Below, in pieces: positions 1 to 6,919 of a stretch of DNA of 64,000 bases (positions are counted from its first letter, which is position 1; each line of letters begins with the position of its first letter). The notes beneath the pieces are model-generated. The model searched no databases. It had not been told where the DNA came from and worked only from the letters and a program-made list of their open reading frames with translations. Made by a program: the position numbers and the translations under genes. The stretch spans positions 930,001 to 994,000 of the forward strand of contig NZ_JAGTTN010000001.1 in the NCBI RefSeq assembly GCF_020682705.1, given 5' to 3'. This DNA comes from Microbacterium allomyrinae (GTDB taxonomy: Bacteria; Actinomycetota; Actinomycetes; Actinomycetales; Microbacteriaceae).

Positions 1-578
1 CCGGCGTCTTCCTGCTCGTCATCGCCGCGGTCAACATCGCCTCGCTGCGACGCCGCCACGGGCATGCGGGCGGTCCGGTGCTCCGACTGCTCGGACCCTT
101 CGAGAAGGCAGTCGATCGCCCGTCCCGGATGTACATGGTCGGACTGCTGTTCGGACTCGGTTTCGACACTGCGACCGAGATCGGGCTGCTCGCACTCGCG
201 GGTGCCGCCACGCTCGTCGCGGTGCCCTGGTGGGCGGTGCTCACCCTGCCCATTCTCTTCGCAGCCGGGATGAGCGCGTTCGACACCGGCCAGGGCGCAG
301 TGATGCGTCGTGCGTACACGTGGCAGCCCGGCCGCCGGCGCCTCGGCGAGGTGTACGCCGTCACGATGACCGGTCTCTCGGTCATCGCTGCGATCCTGAT
401 CGCGATCGTCCAACTCGCCGATGTGCTGGTCGTGAACCTCGGCCTCGGCGGCCCCCTCCCCTGGTTGGCATCGGTCGGGATCGACGATCTCGGGCTCGTG
501 CTGACGGCTCTGCTCCTGGTGACCTGGCTGGCCGTGCTGCTCATCACCCGGCGGCCGCGGAACGTGGCGCACGACTGA
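1..578 (+). CDS. HoxN/NixA-type nickel/cobalt transporter, C-terminal part
   Basis: The reading frame is open from the left edge (codons begin at base 3), so the 5' part of the gene lies outside the window. About 191 residues are visible. The segment with Leu-Gly-Phe-Asp-Thr-Ala-Thr-Glu is the signature of the NiCoT family of single-component Ni2+/Co2+ permeases, and it is followed by at least three further hydrophobic spans and a short basic tail. NiCoT proteins are secondary importers in the plasma membrane that supply metalloenzymes. The family assignment is firm; whether nickel or cobalt is preferred cannot be told from this fragment. No partner gene is visible downstream on the same strand. 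Confidence 0.85.
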   Translation, partial: GVFLLVIAAVNIASLRRRHGHAGGPVLRLLGPFEKAVDRPSRMYMVGLLFGLGFDTATEIGLLALAGAATLVAVPWWAVLTLPILFAAGMSAFDTGQGAVMRRAYTWQPGRRRLGEVYAVTMTGLSVIAAILIAIVQLADVLVVNLGLGGPLPWLASVGIDDLGLVLTALLLVTWLAVLLITRRPRNVAHD

Positions 579-584
579 GCGTCG

Positions 585-713
585 CTACACCGGTTCGGTG
601 GTGCGAATCAGACCGCAGTGCACGCATGACCACGCCACGAGAAATCGCTCGTCGTCGAGGATCTCGAACTTCAGAACGTCGCCGCAGGTCGGGCAGAGCG
701 GGATGGACGCCAC
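585..713 (-). CDS. Possible 42-aa zinc-ribbon protein
   Basis: A 42-codon frame on the minus strand starts at GTG 713 and stops at TAG 585. It carries two Cys-x-x-Cys-Gly knuckles (Cys-Pro-Thr-Cys-Gly and Cys-Val-His-Cys-Gly) about 23 residues apart, the spacing of a compact zinc ribbon. An in-frame stop lies four codons upstream, so GTG is the only usable start, and its ribosome-binding site is weak (AAGG almost touching the start). It could be a genuine microprotein or the remnant of a longer protein. The paired knuckles are the only reason to call it; function unknown. Confidence 0.4.
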   Translation of the reverse strand: MASIPLCPTCGDVLKFEILDDERFLVAWSCVHCGLIRTTEPV

Positions 714-855
714 ACCTTGATGCTAGATCGGGCCAGCTATGCGCTGTCAAGAGCCGACGACGCCGAGAGTGTGACGCTGCATCGGCGGCTCAATGCTCCA
801 GACTTGTCGCGTGCGGTGTGCATTTGCGCGCGTGACCCCGACGAGAGCGACCTGA

Positions 856-1650
856 ATGACGAGTCCGACCGAGCAGCATTTCCGCGTTCGCCCACGCCTG
901 TGGATCGGCATCGCCATCTGGGTCGGCTACCTCGCTCTCGTCTTCGCCGTCCAGGCGATCGGCGGCATCCCCTACGACGAGTGGGGTGACAGCGCCGCGA
1001 ACCTGTTCTTCGGCGCCGGCCTCTCACTCATCGTCGCCACAGCGCTGCTGGCGGCCACGACGAGCCTGCTCGGCTGGTGGCGTCCAGCGCTCTACGACCG
1101 CAGCCGCAGCAAACACCGGTGGCCGATCTTCATCCCCATCCTGATGTTCATCGCCGCGATCATGAACCTCGCCGGAACGGACTGGTCCGCCTACAGCGGA
1201 GCGTTTCTCGCGGCGTCTCTGACGCTCGCGCTCGTCGGCTTCACCGAAGAGATCGTGAACCGAGGGCTGCTGCTCGTGGGTTTCCGGACGCGCCTCAACG
1301 AGGGATGGGTATGGTTCCTCACCTCCGCGATGTTCGGCCTCAGCCATCTGGTGAACATCGCCCTCGGCGCCGACGACGCCGGCACGGTGCAGCAGGTCTT
1401 CTTCGCCTTCCTGGCGGGAACCGTCTTCTACATCCTCCGGCGCGTGACCGGGTCGCTCTGGTGGGCGATGCTCCTCCATGGTCTCTGGGACTTCTCTGTC
1501 TTCGCTGCGGGAGTCGGCACCGCGAGCGACATCGCCGCCATTGCAAACGTCATCGAACCGCTCGCCGGACTCCTCGGTCTCTTGTGCGTGGTCTTCGTCA
1601 TCAGGGGTGCGAACGAGCGCCTGACGGTCGTGCACGCACCGAAGAGTTGA
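856..1650 (+). CDS. CPBP-family intramembrane metalloprotease
   Basis: A 264-residue polytopic membrane protein. The three motifs of the CPBP (CAAX protease and bacteriocin-processing) family are present: Glu131-Glu132-x-x-x-Arg, Phe-x-x-x-His with His164, and His208-x-x-x-Asp. In this family the two glutamates and two histidines form the metal-dependent active site inside the membrane. About seven hydrophobic spans surround them. Bacterial members process peptides or act in immunity to bacteriocins; the substrate here is unknown. The next gene starts 17 bp downstream and may be cotranscribed. Confidence 0.85.
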   Translation: MTSPTEQHFRVRPRLWIGIAIWVGYLALVFAVQAIGGIPYDEWGDSAANLFFGAGLSLIVATALLAATTSLLGWWRPALYDRSRSKHRWPIFIPILMFIAAIMNLAGTDWSAYSGAFLAASLTLALVGFTEEIVNRGLLLVGFRTRLNEGWVWFLTSAMFGLSHLVNIALGADDAGTVQQVFFAFLAGTVFYILRRVTGSLWWAMLLHGLWDFSVFAAGVGTASDIAAIANVIEPLAGLLGLLCVVFVIRGANERLTVVHAPKS

Positions 1651-1667
1651 GAGAAGGAGGAACGCGC

Positions 1668-2144
1668 ATGTCGGGAAAGACGGTGTTCACACCCGACGAA
1701 TGGCGGATCGTCGGGGGGCTTCCCTACTACGCCGCGGCGTTCGTGGTCGCCTCGGGGCCACATCATTCGGCTAATACGATTCGCAACATGCTCACGGGCG
1801 CAAACGAATTCGCGCACGGCGCAGCCACCGGCAATCGACTCATCACGGATGCTCGTGCAGACTCGACCGGGCCGAACGGCGACCCGGGATCCACCAAGAA
1901 CACCGATGAGAACATCCAGCGGCTTCGTGGACTGATCGAGCAGGCGGCTCGCCTCATCGATGAAAAGTCCGCGACCGACGGGTCGGGGTTCAAGGCCGAG
2001 GTCTTGAGGGTCGCGACGGCCGCCGCGGCCGCTTCCAAGGACGGCATCCTGGGGACGGCCGGCACCGCCGTCAACGAGCACGAATCGGCTGCCCTCGCAG
2101 AGCTGGCCGGGATGCTGGGGCGAAGCCCGTCAGCCTCGGGGTGA
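1668..2144 (+). CDS. Hypothetical protein, possible CPBP-protease partner
   Basis: A 158-residue soluble protein with no recognised domain. The ATG at 1668 is preceded by a strong Shine-Dalgarno (GAGAAGGAGG) and lies 17 bp after the CPBP protease stop, so the two genes are probably one transcription unit. The middle is polar and the second half is rich in Ala, Lys and Glu and predicted helical. No signal peptide or membrane span is seen. Function cannot be assigned beyond the operon link. Confidence 0.65.
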   Translation: MSGKTVFTPDEWRIVGGLPYYAAAFVVASGPHHSANTIRNMLTGANEFAHGAATGNRLITDARADSTGPNGDPGSTKNTDENIQRLRGLIEQAARLIDEKSATDGSGFKAEVLRVATAAAAASKDGILGTAGTAVNEHESAALAELAGMLGRSPSASG

Positions 2145-2213
2145 ATACCTGATCGCCATCGCCATCCTTCTTCGCGAGCGCGAGTCGACGGCCACGCGCA
2201 GGAGGTCGAGCAC

Positions 2214-2501
2214 CTATTGACGCCGCCCCGGGGACCCGAGATCGTTGCCGGCCGATACGATTCTCGTCTCCGCCTCGGACAGCGCCTCATCGATAGCGTC
2301 GACGGCCGTCTGCAGGCTCTCGAACAGCGAGGGTCCCGCGACTGATCCGCGCAGCCACACCACCTCAACGCTTTCCTCATGCGACTCGAGGAACGCCACC
2401 ACGTGTGACGCGTCTTCCGCGGGCACACGCATGTCGCTCACACGCCACGCCCCTTCGGTGGTCACGGTCAACTCGAGGTGGCCACGATCATTCGGCAACA
2501 T
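2214..2501 (-). CDS. Hypothetical protein, 95 aa
   Basis: A small acidic soluble protein. The ATG at 2501 follows a good ribosome-binding site (GGGAGCGGAGCG), which supports the start. The N-terminal half reads as beta strands and the C-terminal half contains an amphipathic helix rich in Glu, Ala and Asp. It is transcribed towards the preceding plus-strand gene, from which it is separated by about 70 bp. No family is recognised. The roughly 250 bp upstream of it (2502-2755) holds nothing else I can identify. Confidence 0.6.
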   Translation of the reverse strand: MLPNDRGHLELTVTTEGAWRVSDMRVPAEDASHVVAFLESHEESVEVVWLRGSVAGPSLFESLQTAVDAIDEALSEAETRIVSAGNDLGSPGRRQ

Positions 2502-2755
2502 TCGCTCCGCTCCCTACGCATCGCCGCGGCGCGCATCGCTCGGGTCGCTTCGCGCGCTCGCCATCGACTTCCGCCAAATTCATCCCTCCACGCACGTCAT
2601 CATCAACCAGCTTCGAACGGATGCCGAAGGGATTGACAATCGCAGAGATCACGTCCTCCCACCGCGACGAGCACGCGACCTCGCGCACGCACATCCGCGA
2701 ACTCCTCGTCAAGCCGGTGACGGGCGCCCTCCGCATCGGGCATGTTGGGTGAGTG

Positions 2756-3280
2756 ATGAAGGGAATGCCGCTGGACTCGCCGCCGCCCCGTGCCCGGAGC
2801 ACGGGCTCGATGCTCCGACGCGCATCAACCGCAGCCGCGGCGATCGTCATGGCGGCCGCGCTGGCGGGGTGCGGGGTGCAGGTGCCCACCGATCCGAACG
2901 GGACGTTGAATCGCATCCAGGGCGGCGTCCTGCGCGCTGGGGCATCCGTCGATGCCGGCCTCGTCGACGTCGACGATTCCGCTGTCTCGGGACCTCTCCC
3001 CGATCTGGTGAACGCATTCGCGGACCGCTTCGACGCCGACGTGGAATGGACCGTCGGCAGCGAGGAATCTCTGGTGACGGCTCTCGAGAACGGCAGCCTC
3101 GACATCGTGGTCGGCGGCATCACCGCCGAGACGCCGTGGGCCGACCGCGCCGGAGTCACACGGGGTTACCGCAACATCCCGGGTGCAGGCGGTCGCGAGA
3201 TCGTCCTCCTGGTGCCGCTCGGCGAGAACCGGCTGCTATCCGAGCTGGAATTGGTCCTCGACGAGGAACTTTCGCCATGA
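2756..3280 (+). CDS. Short lipoprotein resembling family-3 solute-binding proteins
   Basis: The 174-residue product has an N-terminal hydrophobic stretch ending in the lipobox Leu-Ala-Gly-Cys, so it should be exported and lipidated. The mature part resembles the first lobe of a family-3 extracellular solute-binding protein (a beta strand followed by a Gly-Pro-Leu-Pro-Asp-Leu segment, then a strand with Leu-Asp-Ile-Val-Val-Gly-Gly), but it is shorter than the roughly 250 residues usual for that family. The stop codon overlaps the start of the cation transporter gene by four bases (ATGA), implying translational coupling. A role as a metal-binding or sensing partner of that transporter is inference. 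GTG 2753 or ATG 2765 are alternative starts. Confidence 0.65.
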   Translation: MKGMPLDSPPPRARSTGSMLRRASTAAAAIVMAAALAGCGVQVPTDPNGTLNRIQGGVLRAGASVDAGLVDVDDSAVSGPLPDLVNAFADRFDADVEWTVGSEESLVTALENGSLDIVVGGITAETPWADRAGVTRGYRNIPGAGGREIVLLVPLGENRLLSELELVLDEELSP

Positions 3281-4239
3281 AGTCGGTCGGCCGCACGGAC
3301 CTGCCCGCCGAGCAGAAGGACGCGCTGAAGAAGGCGATCCGATGGGAGTGGGCGACCATCGCCTACTCGATCGGCACCATCGCGCTGGTGGCGCTGGTCG
3401 TGGGCAACTCGCAGGCGATGAAGACCGCGTGGATCGAAGACATGCTCTCGCTGATCCCGCAGGTCAGCTTCCTCATCGCGCTCCTCTTCATCCGACGCCC
3501 GCCGACGCGCGGATTCCCGTTCGGATTGCACCGCGTGATGGGTGTCGGGCATCTGGTTGCCGGAGTCGCGCTGCTCGCCGTCGGCGGCAACCTCGCCGTG
3601 GAGGCCGTGATCGGACTGCTTGCGGCCGAGCATCCGACGATCGGCACCATCCAGCTCTGGGGCTACACCTTCTGGCAGGGCTGGCTGATGATCGCCGTCA
3701 TGGCTCTCATCGTCATCGGGCCCCTCATCTACGGCCCGGCGAAACTCCGATTGGCGCCGAAGCTTCACAACAAGCTGCTCTACGCCGACGCCGACATGGC
3801 CAAGGCCGACTGGCATACGAACGCCGCATCGATCATCGGCGTCCTCGGAATCGGCCTCGGGCTCTGGTGGCTCGACGGAGTGGCGGCCTTGTTCATCTCC
3901 GTGGGCATCGTCTGGGATGGATTCAGGAATGCGCGAGCCGCCGTCCGCGACCTCATCGACGAGCGAGCTCGCACCTACGACGACAGCGAGCCCCACCCCC
4001 TCATCCAGGAGATCCTCACCCAGATCCGCAGGCAGAGCTGGGTCCGTGACGCCGCCGTCCGGATGCGCGACGAGGGGCAGGTGTTCCATGTCGAGGTCTT
4101 CGTCGTTCCCACCAGATCTCGGCCACCCAAGGTGGAGACACTGCGCGCCGCGACCGAGGCTCTCGCCGCGATCGACTGGAAACTCCAGGACATCGTCCTG
4201 ATACCGGTGTCGGAACTGCCTGACGAAGCACAGCCTTGA
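3277..4239 (+). CDS. Cation diffusion facilitator family transporter
   Basis: A 320-residue protein with about six hydrophobic spans and a C-terminal soluble domain of roughly 90 residues, the layout of CDF metal efflux proteins. Asp55 and Ser58 sit in the second span and Asp178-Trp-His180 in the fifth, where CDF proteins place metal ligands. The usual His-x-x-x-Asp of the fifth span reads His180-x-x-x-Ala here, so metal specificity should not be assumed. The start overlaps the stop of the preceding lipoprotein gene (ATGA), an unusual pairing for a CDF transporter. Likely role: proton-coupled export of Zn2+, Fe2+ or a similar divalent cation. Confidence 0.8.
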   Translation: MKSVGRTDLPAEQKDALKKAIRWEWATIAYSIGTIALVALVVGNSQAMKTAWIEDMLSLIPQVSFLIALLFIRRPPTRGFPFGLHRVMGVGHLVAGVALLAVGGNLAVEAVIGLLAAEHPTIGTIQLWGYTFWQGWLMIAVMALIVIGPLIYGPAKLRLAPKLHNKLLYADADMAKADWHTNAASIIGVLGIGLGLWWLDGVAALFISVGIVWDGFRNARAAVRDLIDERARTYDDSEPHPLIQEILTQIRRQSWVRDAAVRMRDEGQVFHVEVFVVPTRSRPPKVETLRAATEALAAIDWKLQDIVLIPVSELPDEAQP

Positions 4240-4265
4240 GCGGTGGCCGGCCGTCTATCGCATCG

Positions 4266-4493
4266 TCATGGAGAGACGCGGACCCTGCGTCCCTCGAAGG
4301 CGACGACGTCGCCCAGCTGCAGCTGCCGTCCGCGGCGGCGATCGACCTCACCGTTCACGGTGACGTAGCCGTCGATGATGGCTTCTTTCACGTCTCCACC
4401 CGAGTCGAGAAGCCCCGCGAACTTGAGGAACTGCCCGAGGCGAATGCCCTCACCGCCGATCGGGACATCTTCGATGGGAGCCGGTTTCGTCAT
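4266..4493 (-). CDS. S4-domain RNA-binding protein (YbcJ-like)
   Basis: A 75-residue protein that is essentially a single S4 domain: Leu-Gly-Gln-Phe-Leu-Lys, then a Gly-Gly-x-x-Lys turn, Gly-Tyr-Val-Thr-Val-Asn-Gly-Glu, and Arg-Arg-Gly-Arg-x-Leu. This is the pattern of the small YbcJ/YaaA-type S4 proteins, which bind structured RNA. Length matches the family. It is transcribed convergently with the cation transporter gene, with 26 bp between the stops. Confidence 0.85.
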   Translation of the reverse strand: MTKPAPIEDVPIGGEGIRLGQFLKFAGLLDSGGDVKEAIIDGYVTVNGEVDRRRGRQLQLGDVVAFEGRRVRVSP

Positions 4494-4709
4494 CCCCGAA
4501 TGCTAACCGACCAGCACCGGCCCCGGAGCTATGGGGAGCTGACGGAGCACGGGTGGTAGAGACGACCGAACAGCTCATCGATGGCGGCACCCGCGGCCGG
4601 ACAAGACTCGCTTGCCTGCCAAGACTTCGCCGCGGACTTCGGTGATCCTCATGTGGCGGACCATGGAGCGATAATCCGCTTCGGCAGAGACGAGGTCGGG
4701 TTGCTCGAG

Positions 4710-5123
4710 TTAGTTCGTCACCACGTAGACGTTCTCCGTCAGTTGACTCGAGCCCTCGGGTGCCGGCGCGCCGTCAGGGCCCACAGCGTATTCTCCTGAC
4801 GGGCCTCCGACGATGAACGGGCCCCCTTCGGCTCCGCAGCCGGTCACCCAATCCTGATCACCGGGGTAGACGATAAGGCAGACAGTGTCGGGCTCTTCTG
4901 TCCGGGCAAGCCACAGCCCGGCCCCGCCATGCTCGCCCACGTAGCGCGCCGTCTCCACGGCGATCTCGTCATTGCCGTCTATCACCACCGCGGGCAGCTC
5001 ATCCGCCGGTTCCGCCTCTCTATCGAGGGCGGAGTACGTGACTCCGGTGGATGAACACCCGACCATCAGCACAGCCATGCCAACGAGCGAAACAGAAACC
5101 GCCGCGAGCCGCGCTGTCCTCAT
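4710..5123 (-). CDS. Putative lipoprotein, 137 aa
   Basis: Starting from the ATG at 5123 the protein has a basic N-terminus, a hydrophobic core and a lipobox ending Val-Gly-Cys-Ser-Ser, as in exported lipoproteins. The same frame is open for 15 codons further upstream, but that start would put a polar extension before the signal peptide. The mature part contains two more cysteines (Thr-Val-Cys-Leu and Thr-Gly-Cys-Gly) that could form a disulfide. No family recognised. The stretch 4494-4709 between this gene and the S4 gene, and 5124-5287 behind it, show nothing convincing. Confidence 0.65.
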   Translation of the reverse strand: MRTARLAAVSVSLVGMAVLMVGCSSTGVTYSALDREAEPADELPAVVIDGNDEIAVETARYVGEHGGAGLWLARTEEPDTVCLIVYPGDQDWVTGCGAEGGPFIVGGPSGEYAVGPDGAPAPEGSSQLTENVYVVTN

Positions 5124-5287
5124 CTGATCCCAATCCGTCTGAGGCGAACTAGGGACATAGTTCCACACAGACTGAAGATAGGAGAGCTCGCGGATGCAGT
5201 TCGCGACGCGGACATCGCAATCGGTGCAGGGGTCGCGCTCGTTCTACGCCATCCGAGTCTCATCGGGGTCGTTTCTCCCGGAGCAGC

Positions 5288-5998
5288 TCAGTCGCGCGAA
5301 GTCGCGTTCACGCTGCCTGAGCGTTCCTGTCCGCTCAGGCGTGCAATGGCGACCATCATGCGCTCGGTGATCTCGCGACGTGCCTTGCCGTCCGGTACGC
5401 CCTCAAGGTCGGCGAGGTCGAGCGGCTCGCCGAAGTGGACCTCGAGACGTGGTCTCCCCGGCGGCAGATGGCTCAGCGGCTTGGCGGTGCCGGTCCCGAT
5501 CAGCCCGACGGGCACGACCGCGGCGCCCGTGTCGCGCGCCATCCACGCCGCGCCTCCGTGCCCCTCGTGCAGCTTCCCGTCGCGTGAGCGGGTTCCCTCG
5601 GGGAACACCGCGAACACGCTGCCGGCCCGCAGGATGCTGCTGCCCGCGTCGAGCGCGGCGCGTGCATCGCGACCGGTCGCACGGTACACCGGCACACCGC
5701 CGATCGAGCTGAAGAACCAGCGCTTGACACGGCCGAGCATCCCGGACCCCGTGAAGTACGACGACTTGATGAGGAACTGCACAGGGCGGGCCGCGGATGT
5801 CGGGATGATGAGCGTGTCGAGCGTCGCAAGGTGGTTGCTCACCAGCAGCACCGGTCCACGCTCGGGCACGTTCCCTCGACCGACGATGCGCGGGCGGTAC
5901 ATCAGCCAGAACAACGGCCGCAGGACCACCCGCCCGAGGGAGTAGATGGCGCCCGGCCGCGGAGCAGGAGTGGGGCTCGGCGGAACGGGCGCGATCAC
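5288..5998 (-). CDS. 1-acyl-sn-glycerol-3-phosphate acyltransferase (PlsC family)
   Basis: The 236-residue protein carries the acyltransferase motif Asn55-His56-x4-Asp61 and the second motif Phe132-Pro-Glu-Gly-Thr-Arg137, the catalytic and glycerol-phosphate-binding signatures of PlsC-type enzymes. A hydrophobic segment near residues 17-35 would attach it to the membrane. The family transfers an acyl chain to lysophosphatidic acid in phospholipid synthesis; actinobacteria usually carry several paralogues with differing acceptors. The start is GTG with a weak ribosome-binding site. It stands alone on its strand. Confidence 0.85.
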   Translation of the reverse strand: MIAPVPPSPTPAPRPGAIYSLGRVVLRPLFWLMYRPRIVGRGNVPERGPVLLVSNHLATLDTLIIPTSAARPVQFLIKSSYFTGSGMLGRVKRWFFSSIGGVPVYRATGRDARAALDAGSSILRAGSVFAVFPEGTRSRDGKLHEGHGGAAWMARDTGAAVVPVGLIGTGTAKPLSHLPPGRPRLEVHFGEPLDLADLEGVPDGKARREITERMMVAIARLSGQERSGSVNATSRD

Positions 5999-6154
5999 CT
6001 CGCCACCCTATCCGTCATCGTGGGGTGCGCCCTCGCCGCGCGTGGTGTCAAGGCGATGGGCCCGCCGGCAATGTTCCGGGGCCGGCTCTGCCGCGTGATT
6101 CCGCGGTCTGCTCGGCCGAGTTCACACATGCGTGCACACATGCCGAATTCGCCT

Positions 6155-6394
6155 CTACGGCAGCAGGTCGAGCATCTGCGGTCGTGCTTGCATGGCGTGG
6201 ATGACGAGCTCATTGCCGCTGTCGAAGACGAGCACGACTGTCTCGAGCAGCTTCCCCTAGCTGTCAAAGCCGAGCCGCAGTTGACGGGCGGGCGGATCGT
6301 CGTCGAGGTCCTCGACCCATAGCGGCCACGATGCGGCCTGGGCGACATCCTCGGCCGAGATCCCGTGCTTGCGCGCTCAGTCGTGGATGTTCAC
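6155..6394 (-). pseudogene. Toxin gene remnant paired with RHH antitoxin
   Basis: Read from GTG 6394 the frame gives an 80-codon toxin-like sequence (His-Asp, Ala-Arg-Lys-His-Gly-Ile-Ser-Ala-Glu-Asp-Val, then Leu-Arg-Leu-Gly-Phe-Asp-Ser and Val-Ile-His-Ala-Met-x-Ala-Arg-Pro). Small toxins of this kind commonly follow ribbon-helix-helix antitoxin genes in actinobacteria. It is interrupted by TGA at codon 6 (6377-6379) and TAG at codon 46 (6257-6259) while the frame stays intact on both sides. The GTG overlaps the antitoxin stop (GTGA), the normal coupling for such pairs. Similarity to BrnT/RelE-like toxins is from memory of the motif, not a search. Confidence 0.7.
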
Positions 6395-6654
6395 GCGGCG
6401 TACGCGGCGAGCGCCTCGCGGATCAACTCGGACCGCGTCTTGTGCGTGCTCGCCGCTAGCGCGTCCAGCTCGGCGAGTTCCTCGCTAGTCAGCCGCAGAG
6501 CGACGACCTGCGACGGCTCCGCCCCGCGGCCCGGTCGCCCCCGGCCGCGCTTCTTGAGCGCAGCGACGTCGTAGCCCGCTTCAGCCTCGGCCGCCCCCGT
6601 CGCGATCTGCTCCTCGGTGACCGGTACGCCGTTGATCGTCTCGCGATCGCTCAT
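6391..6654 (-). CDS. Ribbon-helix-helix antitoxin, orphan
   Basis: An 87-residue protein with a flexible N-terminal part, a basic linker (Lys-Lys-Arg-Gly-Arg-Gly-Arg) and a C-terminal ribbon-helix-helix domain at about residues 47-86: the strand Val-Val-Ala-Leu-Arg-Leu, then helices containing Glu-Glu-Leu-Ala-Glu-Leu-Asp and Thr-Arg-Ser-Glu-Leu-Ile-Arg-Glu-Ala. Such proteins bind DNA as dimers and neutralise a toxin encoded immediately downstream. Here the toxin frame is broken, so the antitoxin survives alone and may act only as a DNA-binding protein. There is no clear Shine-Dalgarno before the ATG at 6654. Confidence 0.8.
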   Translation of the reverse strand: MSDRETINGVPVTEEQIATGAAEAEAGYDVAALKKRGRGRPGRGAEPSQVVALRLTSEELAELDALAASTHKTRSELIREALAAYAA

Positions 6655-6919
6655 GGCGTCATCGTAATACGAAAATGTCGTCCAGCCCAGCGTGCACGCA
6701 AGGGACCCCTCAGCGGGCACCCCGCGAGGACGAGCGGACTCGCTTGGATCAAGAGACCAGACGGTTGTCGTTTCAGCATCGATCTGGTTGCGGGCATTCT
6801 GCAGCCAGGTTCTGCCACAGATTCGCCGGATGGGGTTGCCAACTCCCCTTGCGACGCACTCTAAGTTGGACCGCGTGAAAGGCGCGGTCGCAGATGCTGC
6901 GTCGTTGGGACCCAGACCG

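Noticed and set aside
4560..4709. A possible short minus-strand gene remnant near the lipoprotein gene
   Set aside because: Only about 30 codons are open, without a ribosome-binding site or recognisable motif.
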